Shown here: piece by piece, positions 1 to 6,860 of the stretch
How the letters are laid out: every line of letters begins with the position of its first letter
How positions within the stretch are numbered: position 1 is the stretch's first letter
From: Anaerolineales bacterium UBA6663
Lineage (GTDB): Bacteria > Chloroflexota > Anaerolineae > Anaerolineales > UBA6663
Assembly: GCA_002455335.1 (NCBI GenBank)
Contig: DKKP01000005.1
Location: 12,659 to 28,095 of the forward strand
DNA: 15,437 nucleotides
Direction of reading: 5' to 3'
Notes under the pieces: model-generated
What the model saw: only the letters and a program-made list of their open reading frames with translations
Told to the model about the DNA's origin: nothing
The model's database searches: none
Position numbers and translations under genes: made by a program

Positions 1-18
1 AATGGGATGGCGCGGCTC

Positions 19-114
19 TCAGCCCAGGAACATGCAGGCGATGGTGATCGCGACGGTGATGCCCAGGGCGATGGTCAGCGGCAGCGCGCGGGTGTAAATG
101 TTGAAAGCGATCAT
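19..114 (-). CDS. 31-residue single-pass membrane peptide, function unknown
   Basis: A short reading frame of 31 codons begins at ATG 114-112 and ends at TGA 21-19. A Shine-Dalgarno-like GAAGGT (minus strand, positions 126-121) sits 6 nt before the ATG, which is the main reason to believe it. After a short polar start (MIAFNIYTR) the rest, residues 10-31, is one hydrophobic stretch rich in Leu, Ile, Ala and Thr and ending FLG, so it should form a single membrane helix with almost no C-terminal tail. I do not recognise the family. Small peptides of this kind are often accessory subunits of membrane enzymes or transporters, but the neighbour it would accompany lies beyond position 1. A possible promoter lies at 188-216. 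The frame is short enough to occur by chance, so the ribosome site and hydrophobic pattern carry the call. Confidence 0.5.
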   Translation of the reverse strand: MIAFNIYTRALPLTIALGITVAITIACMFLG

Positions 115-187
115 TCTTGCACCTTCTCGCCGCGCCCATCCTTGATGTCTACAGGTAATGAACCTGGGCGCGTGCTTGAATGGTCAG

Positions 188-216
188 AGTGTAGGCCGAC
201 CGCGTCCCTGAGTCAG
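188..216 (-). promoter_or_regulatory. Weak sigma-70-like promoter candidate for the small membrane peptide
   Basis: On the minus strand CTGACT (216-211) and TACACT (193-188) are separated by 17 bp. Each matches consensus at four of six positions. They lie upstream of the 31-residue frame and would give a leader of roughly 65-70 nt. Two moderate hexamers at the right spacing are common by chance. Confidence 0.25.
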
Positions 217-331
217 TAAGCCCGACGTGAAGGCAGGCCGTCTTTACGCTAGATTCAACAGCCTTCAAAAATGCGTAAAAGACGGATGAAACGGCCTGGG
301 CCGCGGCGTGGCGCAGACCGGGCACGTGATC

Positions 332-412
332 CTCGAGTTGGAAAACCGCTTGTGATACGCGAGGACTCTTTGATGATTCCTCGGGATCTGGGCGGATTAC
401 AGTCAACTCGAG
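332..412 (+). repeat. Nested inverted repeats in the leader of the WXG100/LysM/M23 gene
   Basis: The outer arms are CTCGAGTTG (332-340) and CAACTCGAG (404-412), a perfect 9-bp inverted repeat. Inside lies a second perfect repeat, CGAGGA (360-365) and TCCTCG (378-383), with a 12-nt loop. The right outer arm ends 6 nt before the ATG at 419, so in RNA the outer helix would cover the place where a ribosome site should be, and the only purine-rich bases there (GAGAG) belong partly to that arm. This could be a structured leader controlling translation, or a DNA operator. The pairing is directly visible; the function is inference. Confidence 0.4.
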
Positions 413-418
413 AGCATC

Positions 419-1777
419 ATGGAAACAGTTGGAACACTCCGAATCATTCCACCACAACTCACGGCCGCCGCTCACCGACTGAAGGCGTTGGCGCGTGGGC
501 CGCTTCATCAGACATGCCGGAGCCTTCAGGCCGATCTGCGAGAGCTGCAGGCCGTATGGTCTGGCCCGGCACAGACCGCCTTTGACGCGGCCTTTCCCGA
601 AGCGATCAGCCGCTGGCTGTCCAACGCTGCCGACGATCTTGACCGCCAGGCTGACTATCTCATTGCGGCTGCCCAGGCTTATACGTCGCTTGAAGGACGT
701 TTGATTGGCGGTGAACCCACCGGTGCGCTGTCGCCAGGGAAACCTCCGGGTCTGGCCCGGCCGCGTCGTGAGGAACCGCCCGTCGAGGACCACGCCGGGC
801 ATCTCTACGTGATCGTCCCCGGCGACACATTGTGGTGGATCGCCGTGCGCCATGGCACCACGGTAGAGGCTTTGCGCGCCGCCAATGGCATCGAGGGCCA
901 CTTGATCTTTCCGGGTCAGAAACTTGTGATCCCGGCCGCAGCTGCCGAGACGCCACATCCCATCCCTGCACTGGCGTCCGGAACAGTGGTCGTGCGCAGC
1001 GGCGATACGCTCTGGGGCCTGGCCCTGGCGCACGGCACGACTGTCGCGGCGCTGCGTCAGGCGAATGGGATCGTGGGCGATCTCATCTTTCCGGACCAGG
1101 TCCTGCGCCTGACGCCCGGTTCGACGGCGCCACCGAGCCCGAGCGCGCCGCCGTCGCCAGACCTATCGGCTGGGGCCCCTGAACTGCTTCCGGAGCCCTA
1201 CCTGAGCGGGTACGGCTGGCTCTCCCATACGGGGCACTACGCCGTCGATTTGAACACGCAATCAACCGACAAGACGCTGCGCGCGCCATACGCAGGGACG
1301 CGCATCGTCGCCGATCCGTGTCCGGCGTGCACGGCCGATGGCTCGATCACGGGACAACTCCCGGCCGGGACGACTTTTGCGCCCGAAAACAACTGGGGTT
1401 ATGGTGCGGTGGCGATCGTCGAGACCCGGGCCGAAGACCTGACGATCGAACAACGCTCAGATCTGGCAGAGCGAGGCGTTGCGGTCGAAGCCGGCCAGTC
1501 GCTGTACATCCTCACCGCGCACCTGCAACCCGACACGGTGACCGGGGCCGGCGCGGCCCTGGAGGCCGGCGATCCGATCGCGACGCTCGGCACCTCGGGC
1601 AATTCCACGGGCCCACATGTACACGTCGAGGTCGCCGTCGCGCCCGAGGGATTGCGCCCGGCCGAGGGCCAGAACAGCGCGTCGTTTTGGATCGGCACGA
1701 TCGTGGGCGTTCGGAACGGTGCGGCAGCGCAAGGCACACGGGTCGACCCGACGCCGGTCTTCGTCGCCGCCCCATAG
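419..1777 (+). CDS. WXG100-like / 2x LysM / M23 (LytM-type) peptidoglycan endopeptidase fusion
   Basis: A 452-residue predicted cell-wall hydrolase. Residues 7-93 form two amphipathic helices with W47-S48-G49 in the turn and Y88-x-x-x-E92 after the second helix: the WXG100 fold plus the YxxxD/E type VII export signal. Two LysM repeats (about 130-172 and 190-232, each with PGDTLW or SGDTLW and FPxQ) should bind peptidoglycan glycans. A Pro/Ser linker leads to an M23 domain with H273-x3-D277, H368 and H400-V-H402, the complete zinc and catalytic set of LytM-type endopeptidases. An unusual C301-P-A-C304 pair lies in an insertion before the NWGYG strand. There is no N-terminal signal peptide, which fits export through the WXG100-like domain. 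No clear Shine-Dalgarno precedes the ATG; the leader carries inverted repeats. It is convergent with the next gene, 8 bp away. Enzyme class is near certain; the WXG100 assignment is strong by pattern but untested by profile search. Confidence 0.9.
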   Translation: METVGTLRIIPPQLTAAAHRLKALARGPLHQTCRSLQADLRELQAVWSGPAQTAFDAAFPEAISRWLSNAADDLDRQADYLIAAAQAYTSLEGRLIGGEPTGALSPGKPPGLARPRREEPPVEDHAGHLYVIVPGDTLWWIAVRHGTTVEALRAANGIEGHLIFPGQKLVIPAAAAETPHPIPALASGTVVVRSGDTLWGLALAHGTTVAALRQANGIVGDLIFPDQVLRLTPGSTAPPSPSAPPSPDLSAGAPELLPEPYLSGYGWLSHTGHYAVDLNTQSTDKTLRAPYAGTRIVADPCPACTADGSITGQLPAGTTFAPENNWGYGAVAIVETRAEDLTIEQRSDLAERGVAVEAGQSLYILTAHLQPDTVTGAGAALEAGDPIATLGTSGNSTGPHVHVEVAVAPEGLRPAEGQNSASFWIGTIVGVRNGAAAQGTRVDPTPVFVAAP

Positions 1778-1785
1778 GGTTGGGC

Positions 1786-2478
1786 TCAGAACCGCGTTTT
1801 TGATTCGGGCAGGTGCCAGATCGGGCCGATCAGGCCGAAGCGTGCGAAAAGGGCGCGGGCTTCATCTGTCGTCCACTTTGTCCAGTCGGGGCTGAGGTGT
1901 CTGCCGTACCAGACACGCGCGAAGGCCCAGATCCGTTCGATGGGTTGGACGTCGCCACGCGCGATCCCGTGCCGACGGCTCCAGTCGTCGACCTGATCCC
2001 CATCCTCGAACAGCAACATGGTGCTACAGGTGTAGATCACGTTGTCCCAGGCCTGCATCATCGGCACCGGGAAGTGGACGACGAAGTCGGTGTCGATCAA
2101 GCGGCCATCCTGGAGGCGAATATCGACCTGACGGCCGTTCGCGCCAAGCGTCGTCGTGATCGTCAAATCGCGGTCGAGAAGGGCGGCCGCCCCGAGCGAG
2201 CACCAGGCGCAGTTGCCCCACCACTCGTTGTCTCCGGCGCGTAAGAGAAATGGGGTGGGCGCCAACGAGAAGGGGTGGATGACCCAGATCTTTGGCGTGT
2301 GCGGATGGAGCACGACGCCGTGATCGTCAGCCAGCGACTTGAGGGCGACGATCATCTCGTCGGTCGACACGCCGAAGTTTTCGGCGAGCCCGTCGACCTC
2401 GGGCGCCACGCCGTGATCGATGATGTGACGCAGGATGGCGCTATGCAGTTGCCCATGTGTTAGCTGTGGGTAGTCCAT
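1786..2478 (-). CDS. Alkylmercury-lyase-like (MerB family) protein, catalytic Asp absent
   Basis: A 230-residue protein. Residues 7-55 resemble the N-terminal winged-helix part of MerB (LHSAILRHIIDHG, then AENFGVSTDEM). The core has NCAWCSLG (C90, C93) and, further on, AWDNVIYTCSTMLLF (C151), followed by a VDDWSRRHG segment typical of the family. C93 and C151 line up with the two mercury-binding cysteines of MerB (C96 and C159 in the characterised enzyme). However, the Asp that donates the proton (WCALD, D99) is Gly here (WCSLG). No merA, merR or mer transporter is nearby, so a role in organomercurial cleavage is doubtful; it may act on another thiol-reactive ligand. The ATG start is chosen because GAGGT lies 6 nt before it. 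A GTG 39 nt upstream would overlap the preceding stop by 4 nt but has no ribosome site and adds poorly conserved-looking residues. Confidence 0.8.
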   Translation of the reverse strand: MDYPQLTHGQLHSAILRHIIDHGVAPEVDGLAENFGVSTDEMIVALKSLADDHGVVLHPHTPKIWVIHPFSLAPTPFLLRAGDNEWWGNCAWCSLGAAALLDRDLTITTTLGANGRQVDIRLQDGRLIDTDFVVHFPVPMMQAWDNVIYTCSTMLLFEDGDQVDDWSRRHGIARGDVQPIERIWAFARVWYGRHLSPDWTKWTTDEARALFARFGLIGPIWHLPESKTRF

Positions 2479-2484
2479 GTCGAT

Positions 2485-2489
2485 ACCTC
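2485..2489 (-). promoter_or_regulatory. Ribosome binding site deciding the start of the MerB-like gene
   Basis: GAGGT on the minus strand, 6 nt before the ATG at 2478. It favours this start over the in-frame GTG at 2517, which has no comparable site. The site lies in the 35-bp gap after the penicillin-binding-protein stop, so the two genes are probably co-transcribed. Confidence 0.55.
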
Positions 2490-2513
2490 GCACCATGCGT
2501 GGCCAGTCGACTC

Positions 2514-5500
2514 TCACCGCACCGTGATCGTCACCCGTTCGCTTTGCGTGACGTTGCCGGCGCCGTCGAAGACGCGGATGAAGAATGTGTGCGTTCCCGG
2601 GCCGCCGATCGGCCAGCGTGTGGAGTAGGGGGCCGTCGTGGCCGACGCGAACTCGCGGTCGTCGGCATAGAAGGCGACGCGGGCGACCGAGAGGTTGTCG
2701 CTCACCTGCGGCTGAAGCACGACTGTCTCGCTCTGGCTCGAGTCGACCACGGCATCTTGCGCCGGGGCCAATAACTGCGCGACCGGCGCGATGTTGTCGA
2801 TTGTCACAGGCACGGCCGCCGTATCGAGGATCGGAGGTTCACCAGCCGGGTCATTGCGGGCGACGATCAGCTGCAGCGTATAGATGCCGTCGAGGCCGCT
2901 CGTGTCCCACAACCCGATCGGTGCGCCCTCGAGCGGCGTTGTGATGTCGGGCGTGATCGCCGTGAAGGCCTGCGGGTACAGGCCGCGCCCGATCTGCAAT
3001 CGATAGAACGCGAAACCGTCGCCGCGCGCCGTGCCCGAGATCTCGACGGTTCCGCGCAGTGTGTCAAAGGGTTGGGGGCTGGCCAGGATGGCATTGCCGC
3101 TGGCCAAACACGTGCCGCCGACCGAATCGTATTCCGCCGGCGGCTGCGGCACCTGGCTTTGCGCCGCCCAATCGGCGGCCTCGGGTGGGAGCACCTGAAA
3201 GACGCGGGCTTCAACCAACTCGGGTGGCGTACAGGCTGTGGCGCGCTTGCCGGTCTCGCGGTTGATCATCACAGGCTGCCACTGGTTGTCGGGCGTGGTC
3301 GGTGCCGTGCCCTGCAGAAAGACCTCTTCGCGCACGCGCGGGCAGTGTTCGGTAGGGAGCAGGCCCGAGGTCTCGCACACCCGGACTCGTTCGATCCCGG
3401 CCGGCTGGGTCCAGCCGATTAGCGGCAGGCTCTGCGTCGCATGGGTCATCAACGCATGCCAGATCGGGGCGGCGCCTGTCAGGCCGCTGACGCCCTTCAT
3501 CGGGGTGTTATCCGCATTGCCGACCCAGACCCCGATCGCCAGTTGCGGCGTGTAGCCGATCGTCCAGTTGTCGCGGAAGTCGTTGGTCGTGCCGGTCTTG
3601 GCGGCGGCCGGGCGGCCGGGAAGGTAGAGCGGGTTGTCGCGCCCGAACGCCGCGGTTCGCGCGTTGTTGTCCGAGAGGATGTCGTTGATCAGGTAAGCCA
3701 GTTCGGTGCTCAAGATCGGCTGCGTCTGCGGCGATTCATAGGCGTAGAGCACGTCGCCGTCGGCGTCTTCGATGCGCAGGATCACGGCGGGGTCGAGCTG
3801 ACGAAAGCCCGGCTTTTGTCGATCGGTCGGCACCGACTGGCCGGCCATCACGCCGTTGTTGGCGAAGACGCTGTAGGCATAGGTCATATCGAGCAGCGTC
3901 ACCTCGCCGCCGCCCAATGTCAGCGCAAGCCCATACTGGCCAGTCTCGAGCGTGTCGATGCCGAGGCGATGCGCCAGCCGTACGACGTTGTCGATGCCGA
4001 CCCGGTTCATCAGATCGACGGCCGGGATGTTGTAGCTGCGTTGCAGCGCCTGGCGCAGGCTGACCGGCCCATGGAACTTTCGGTCATAGTTCTCGGGCGC
4101 ATACACGCCGCCCTCGGCGGTCGTGAAATTCATGGGGATGTCGAGCAACATCGTCGCCGGAGCATAGTTCAAGCGCAACGCCTCGACATACGTGAATGGC
4201 TTGAACGACGAACCCGGCTGGCGCAGCCCATCGATCGCGATGTTGAAAGCGCCGTCGATGTCCGCGTCCCAGTAGTCTGCCGACCCGACAAGCGCCAGGA
4301 TCTCGCCGCTGCCGGGTCGCAAGACCAGCACGGCCCCGTTGGTGACGTGATAATCCTGCCCGGCCTGCTCACGGGCCAGTTCCGGTAGGAAGGCTGCGGC
4401 CGTGCATTCAGCGGCGGTGCCGGCGATACCGCCCTCCGCATTGACGACTGTGCCGGCCGGCGCGCCCGAGAGGCGCGTGATCTGCGTGCGCAGCGTGCAT
4501 TCGGCCTGGCGCTGAAGCGGCAGATCGAGCGTTGTGATAACACGCAGACCGCCGCGGTTGACAAGATCCTGGCCGTCATACCCGGCTTGAGACAGCAATT
4601 GCTCGGCCTGAGCGCGGGCCGTCACGCTGAAGTGCGGAGCGATTATGTCGTAGCGCTGGACAGGCTCGCGCACGGTTAACGGCTCGGCGCGGGCAACCTC
4701 GGCCTGCTCGGCCGTGATGAACCCCTCGCGCACCATGACTTCGAGCACCACCTCGCCGCGGCGTTGCGACTCCTCGGGGTCGGTGGCCGGGTTGATCCCC
4801 GGCGACTGCGGGATCGCAACAAGCAACGCGGCCTCGCCCAGCGTCAGGTCCTCAGCGTGCTTGCCGAAGTACACAAGCGCTGCGGCGTCGATGCCGTAGG
4901 CCAGGTTGCCGTAGAAGTTCGTGTTGAGATACCACTCCAGGATCTGCTCCTTGGCGTACAGGCGCGTGATCTCGGCCGCCAGCAGGATCTCGCGGACCTT
5001 GCGCGGGTACGATTGCACCGTGCGTTCCTCGGGCGCGATCAGCGTGTTCTTGATCAGCTGCTGCGTGATCGAGCTGCCGCCCTGCACGGGCCCACCCTGG
5101 AGATTCGACACGAGCGCGCGCGAGATCCCGTACAGGTCATAGCCCGGATTGGTGAAGAAGGTCTTGTCCTCGAGCGCCACTGTGGCGCTGATCACGGCCA
5201 GTGGCAGGTCGCCGATCGCCTTGTACTGCCGGTCGCCGCCCTGCGGATCGATGACCTCGTAGAGCAGCACCTGCCCGGTGCGGTCATAGAAGCGCGTGGT
5301 CTGAAAGAACAACGGGTTGTCGGGGCTGAAAACCGCCTGCAGCCGATCGGCGGGCGGCAGGTCGCGGGTGAAGTAAGCGTAAGTCGCGGTGATGGCGCTG
5401 ACAACAAGCGCGATCACGGCCACGACGGCCAGCGAGGTCGTCAGCAGGGCGCTGGCCGCCCAGCGCTGCGCCCGCGCAGCGCCCTGGCGGACGCGTAGCT

Positions 5501-5543
5501 CGCGGAGCTGTCGGCGACGGACGATGGCATAAGCGCGCGGCAT
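2514..5543 (-). CDS. Bifunctional class A penicillin-binding protein (GT51 transglycosylase / transpeptidase) with Ig-like C-terminus
   Basis: A 1009-residue enzyme that polymerises lipid II into glycan strands and cross-links the stem peptides outside the membrane. A basic cytoplasmic tail (1-28) precedes one membrane helix (about 30-57). The GT51 domain (about 75-250) shows the catalytic glutamate E125 in VALEDKTFF and the GGSSITQQL motif at 154-162. The transpeptidase domain (about 400-700) has S445-S-F-K448, S503-Y-N505 and K649-T-G-T652, so all three penicillin-binding motifs are intact. The roughly 300 residues after it hold a Cys-containing segment (ETSGLLPTEHC) as in PBP1C-type proteins and Ig-like modules ending with a DNLSVARVAFY/DGAGNV repeat. 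It is longer than the usual 650-850 residues. It lies between the methyltransferase and MerB-like genes on the same strand. No good Shine-Dalgarno is seen; TAGAAT ends 6 nt before the ATG (possible leaderless mRNA). Confidence 0.95.
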   Translation of the reverse strand: MPRAYAIVRRRQLRELRVRQGAARAQRWAASALLTTSLAVVAVIALVVSAITATYAYFTRDLPPADRLQAVFSPDNPLFFQTTRFYDRTGQVLLYEVIDPQGGDRQYKAIGDLPLAVISATVALEDKTFFTNPGYDLYGISRALVSNLQGGPVQGGSSITQQLIKNTLIAPEERTVQSYPRKVREILLAAEITRLYAKEQILEWYLNTNFYGNLAYGIDAAALVYFGKHAEDLTLGEAALLVAIPQSPGINPATDPEESQRRGEVVLEVMVREGFITAEQAEVARAEPLTVREPVQRYDIIAPHFSVTARAQAEQLLSQAGYDGQDLVNRGGLRVITTLDLPLQRQAECTLRTQITRLSGAPAGTVVNAEGGIAGTAAECTAAAFLPELAREQAGQDYHVTNGAVLVLRPGSGEILALVGSADYWDADIDGAFNIAIDGLRQPGSSFKPFTYVEALRLNYAPATMLLDIPMNFTTAEGGVYAPENYDRKFHGPVSLRQALQRSYNIPAVDLMNRVGIDNVVRLAHRLGIDTLETGQYGLALTLGGGEVTLLDMTYAYSVFANNGVMAGQSVPTDRQKPGFRQLDPAVILRIEDADGDVLYAYESPQTQPILSTELAYLINDILSDNNARTAAFGRDNPLYLPGRPAAAKTGTTNDFRDNWTIGYTPQLAIGVWVGNADNTPMKGVSGLTGAAPIWHALMTHATQSLPLIGWTQPAGIERVRVCETSGLLPTEHCPRVREEVFLQGTAPTTPDNQWQPVMINRETGKRATACTPPELVEARVFQVLPPEAADWAAQSQVPQPPAEYDSVGGTCLASGNAILASPQPFDTLRGTVEISGTARGDGFAFYRLQIGRGLYPQAFTAITPDITTPLEGAPIGLWDTSGLDGIYTLQLIVARNDPAGEPPILDTAAVPVTIDNIAPVAQLLAPAQDAVVDSSQSETVVLQPQVSDNLSVARVAFYADDREFASATTAPYSTRWPIGGPGTHTFFIRVFDGAGNVTQSERVTITVR

Positions 5544-5549
5544 CCGGTA

Positions 5550-5555
5550 ATTCTA
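5550..5555 (-). promoter_or_regulatory. -10-like TAGAAT exactly 6 nt before the PBP start (leaderless candidate)
   Basis: On the minus strand TAGAAT (5 of 6 matches to TATAAT) is followed by TACCGG and then the ATG at 5543. A transcript starting about 7 nt downstream of the hexamer would begin at the ATG itself. The AAAGGA just upstream is 12 nt or more from the ATG, far for a Shine-Dalgarno. No convincing -35 hexamer is visible. Confidence 0.4.
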
Positions 5556-5692
5556 TCCTTTGGGATGATCGGCGCCATCGTGGGCGTGGGGCGTGGACGG
5601 ACACCTTGTCAGTGTGCGATTCTTTGCCGCGGATTACGCGCAATCCTCAGCAAAAACGTACAACGCGGGCTCGCACACGAGGGCCGGCGAGG

Positions 5693-6433
5693 TCAGGCGG
5701 TCTTTTCGGCGACGAGCCAGTGCGAGAGGCCGAGGACGTTGAGCGGCGTGGACTCGGCCGTGTGCAGTGCTGTGCGGAGCAGGCGTCCGAATCGGCCGAA
5801 GCGATGGATGAGGTTGTCGTAGGCGCCAAAGATCCGGGTGTGGCTGACGATGCGCAGGGGCAGCCCGGCGAAAAGCCGCCGCAGCCCGTGGCCTGTGTAG
5901 ACGCGGACGTGAGGCGCCAGGCGATCCCGCAATGAGTTGGGCAGGTAGTTCACCAGCGGGATGTTGCCAAAGACGTAGTTGCCGCGCCAGTACACGCCGT
6001 GCTGCTCGACCGGATACCAGCGGTTCGGGCAGAAGAGCAACAGCCGCCCCCCCGGACGTAACACGCGCGCGATCTCGGTCAGTGCGGCGCGATCGTCTTG
6101 GACGTGCTCGATCACCTCATTCGACAGCACTGCGTCGAAGCTGGAGTCGGCGTAGGGCAGTCGCTCGCCGGCGGCGTTGACGAGGAGTTCCAGCCCGAGC
6201 TTGCGCGCACCCTCGGCCGCGCGTTCGCGCTCGTATTCGAGGCCATGGCTGTAGGGTGTGTCGGCCAGGAGCTTGTGGACGTACAGGCCAAGGCCGCTGC
6301 CGTCATCCAGGATGCGACTGCGCGGGCCGAAGTCGGCCGGGAGCGCCGCGCGGATCAGGGCGAGGCGGCGGTCCTGGCCGGCGCGCCAGACGTAACTCGG
6401 TTCGCCGCGCTCGGCGGCCAGGTCGGAGGGCAT
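5693..6433 (-). CDS. Class I SAM-dependent methyltransferase (Methyltransf_11 type)
   Basis: A 246-residue cytoplasmic methyltransferase of unknown substrate. Motif I is ILDDGSGLG (41-49), the acidic residue closing the second strand is E66 in GLEYE, motif II is FDAVLSNEVIEHV (99-111), and the post-motif LRPGGRLLLF spans 125-134. CPNRWYPVEQHG follows, as in many family members thought to act on lipids, sugars or quinones. The Arg-rich C-terminal third (RFGRFGRLLR) may cap the substrate site or touch the membrane. The ATG at 6433 is preferred: an upstream in-frame start at 6553 would run deep into the acetyltransferase gene and add an Arg/Ser-rich shadow sequence. The start is 7 nt past the stop of that gene and has no Shine-Dalgarno; instead a perfect TATAAT ends 6 nt before the ATG. 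About 150 non-coding bases follow before the PBP gene. Confidence 0.88.
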   Translation of the reverse strand: MPSDLAAERGEPSYVWRAGQDRRLALIRAALPADFGPRSRILDDGSGLGLYVHKLLADTPYSHGLEYERERAAEGARKLGLELLVNAAGERLPYADSSFDAVLSNEVIEHVQDDRAALTEIARVLRPGGRLLLFCPNRWYPVEQHGVYWRGNYVFGNIPLVNYLPNSLRDRLAPHVRVYTGHGLRRLFAGLPLRIVSHTRIFGAYDNLIHRFGRFGRLLRTALHTAESTPLNVLGLSHWLVAEKTA

Positions 6434-6439
6434 CCGGGC

Positions 6440-6445
6440 ATTATA
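6440..6445 (-). promoter_or_regulatory. Consensus TATAAT exactly 6 nt before the methyltransferase start (leaderless candidate)
   Basis: The minus strand reads TATAAT, GCCCGG, ATG. The hexamer overlaps the TAA stop of the upstream acetyltransferase gene, so the -10 box and the stop codon share bases. The spacing equals that seen at the PBP and acetyltransferase starts. There is no Shine-Dalgarno and no clear -35. Confidence 0.45.
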
Positions 6446-6854
6446 GCGAGACGTAGAACCATTCAGGGTCGCCCACGTCGAGCGCATCGATCGCGCCGCA
6501 GCGCCTGAAGCCGAGCCGATCGAGCAGCGCCTGCATCGGGGTGTTCGAAGCATTTGTCGAAGTGAAGAGCTTCGCCGTTCGGCACTCGGAGCGTGCGTGG
6601 CGCATCAGGGCCGAACCGACACCTGCCCGGCGTCGGGCCGGGTGGACGACCAGCAATTCGACAAAGCCATTGTTGAAGAATCGGTGATGCAACAACGCGT
6701 AGCCCAACAGCTGCGAACCATCGGCGGCCACGAAAGCCTGTCGGTCGACGATCGCGTGGGCGACATCAGCCAGGCGTTGCGGATCAGCCTCGATGATCGG
6801 GTCCACCTCAGCCAGGCCGGCGAGATCTGCGGGGTCGGCGTTTCGGATGTGCAT
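6441..6854 (-). CDS. GNAT family N-acetyltransferase
   Basis: A 137-residue GNAT protein that should transfer an acetyl group from acetyl-CoA to an unknown amine. The acetyl-CoA-binding motif A is clear: VELLVVHPARRRAGVGSAL, with the R-x-x-G-x-G/A pyrophosphate loop as RRAGVG. The downstream ALLDRLGFRRCG segment is the usual motif B ending (N/A-x-x-x-L-x-x-x-GF). The N-terminal MHIRNADPADLAGLAEVD is a typical GNAT start. Length is normal for a minimal GNAT. It is the first gene of the minus-strand run, overlapping the methyltransferase promoter candidate at its stop codon. No Shine-Dalgarno is present; TACACT ends 6 nt before the ATG. The frame at 7066-6605 on the same strand is a shadow. Confidence 0.87.
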   Translation of the reverse strand: MHIRNADPADLAGLAEVDPIIEADPQRLADVAHAIVDRQAFVAADGSQLLGYALLHHRFFNNGFVELLVVHPARRRAGVGSALMRHARSECRTAKLFTSTNASNTPMQALLDRLGFRRCGAIDALDVGDPEWFYVSL

Positions 6855-6860
6855 GAGCCC

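Larger units (their letters stand above)
115..418. other. Non-coding stretch between divergent genes
   Basis: About 304 bases separate the minus-strand peptide from the plus-strand gene at 419. The stretch holds the weak minus-strand promoter candidate (188-216) and, at its right end, a nested pair of inverted repeats (332-412). Frames crossing it on either strand look like shadows: they have low-complexity Arg/Ser/Gly composition and no recognisable domain. I see no RNA gene in it. Confidence 0.5.

Noticed and set aside
149..1033. Minus-strand open frame of 294 codons
   Set aside because: It lies opposite the WXG100/LysM/M23 gene, has no recognisable domain or ribosome site, and arises from high GC content keeping the opposite strand open.
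2479..2517. GTG start for the MerB-like gene with a 4-nt GTGA overlap of the PBP stop
   Set aside because: The overlap is attractive for coupling, but GAGGT 6 nt before the ATG at 2478 and the family-like sequence beginning there favour the shorter form. Not fully excluded.
3441..5498. Plus-strand open frames of 315 and 244 codons
   Set aside because: They are antisense to the GT51/transpeptidase gene and consist of Arg/Val/Asp-rich shadow sequence.
5630..5650. Short inverted repeat GGATT / AATCC after the methyltransferase gene
   Set aside because: A 5-bp stem without a U-tract is too weak to call a terminator in DNA of this composition.
6434..6553. Upstream in-frame start for the methyltransferase
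   Set aside because: It would overlap the acetyltransferase gene by over 100 bases and adds Arg/Ser-rich residues with no match to the family. The ATG at 6433 fits the intergenic junction.
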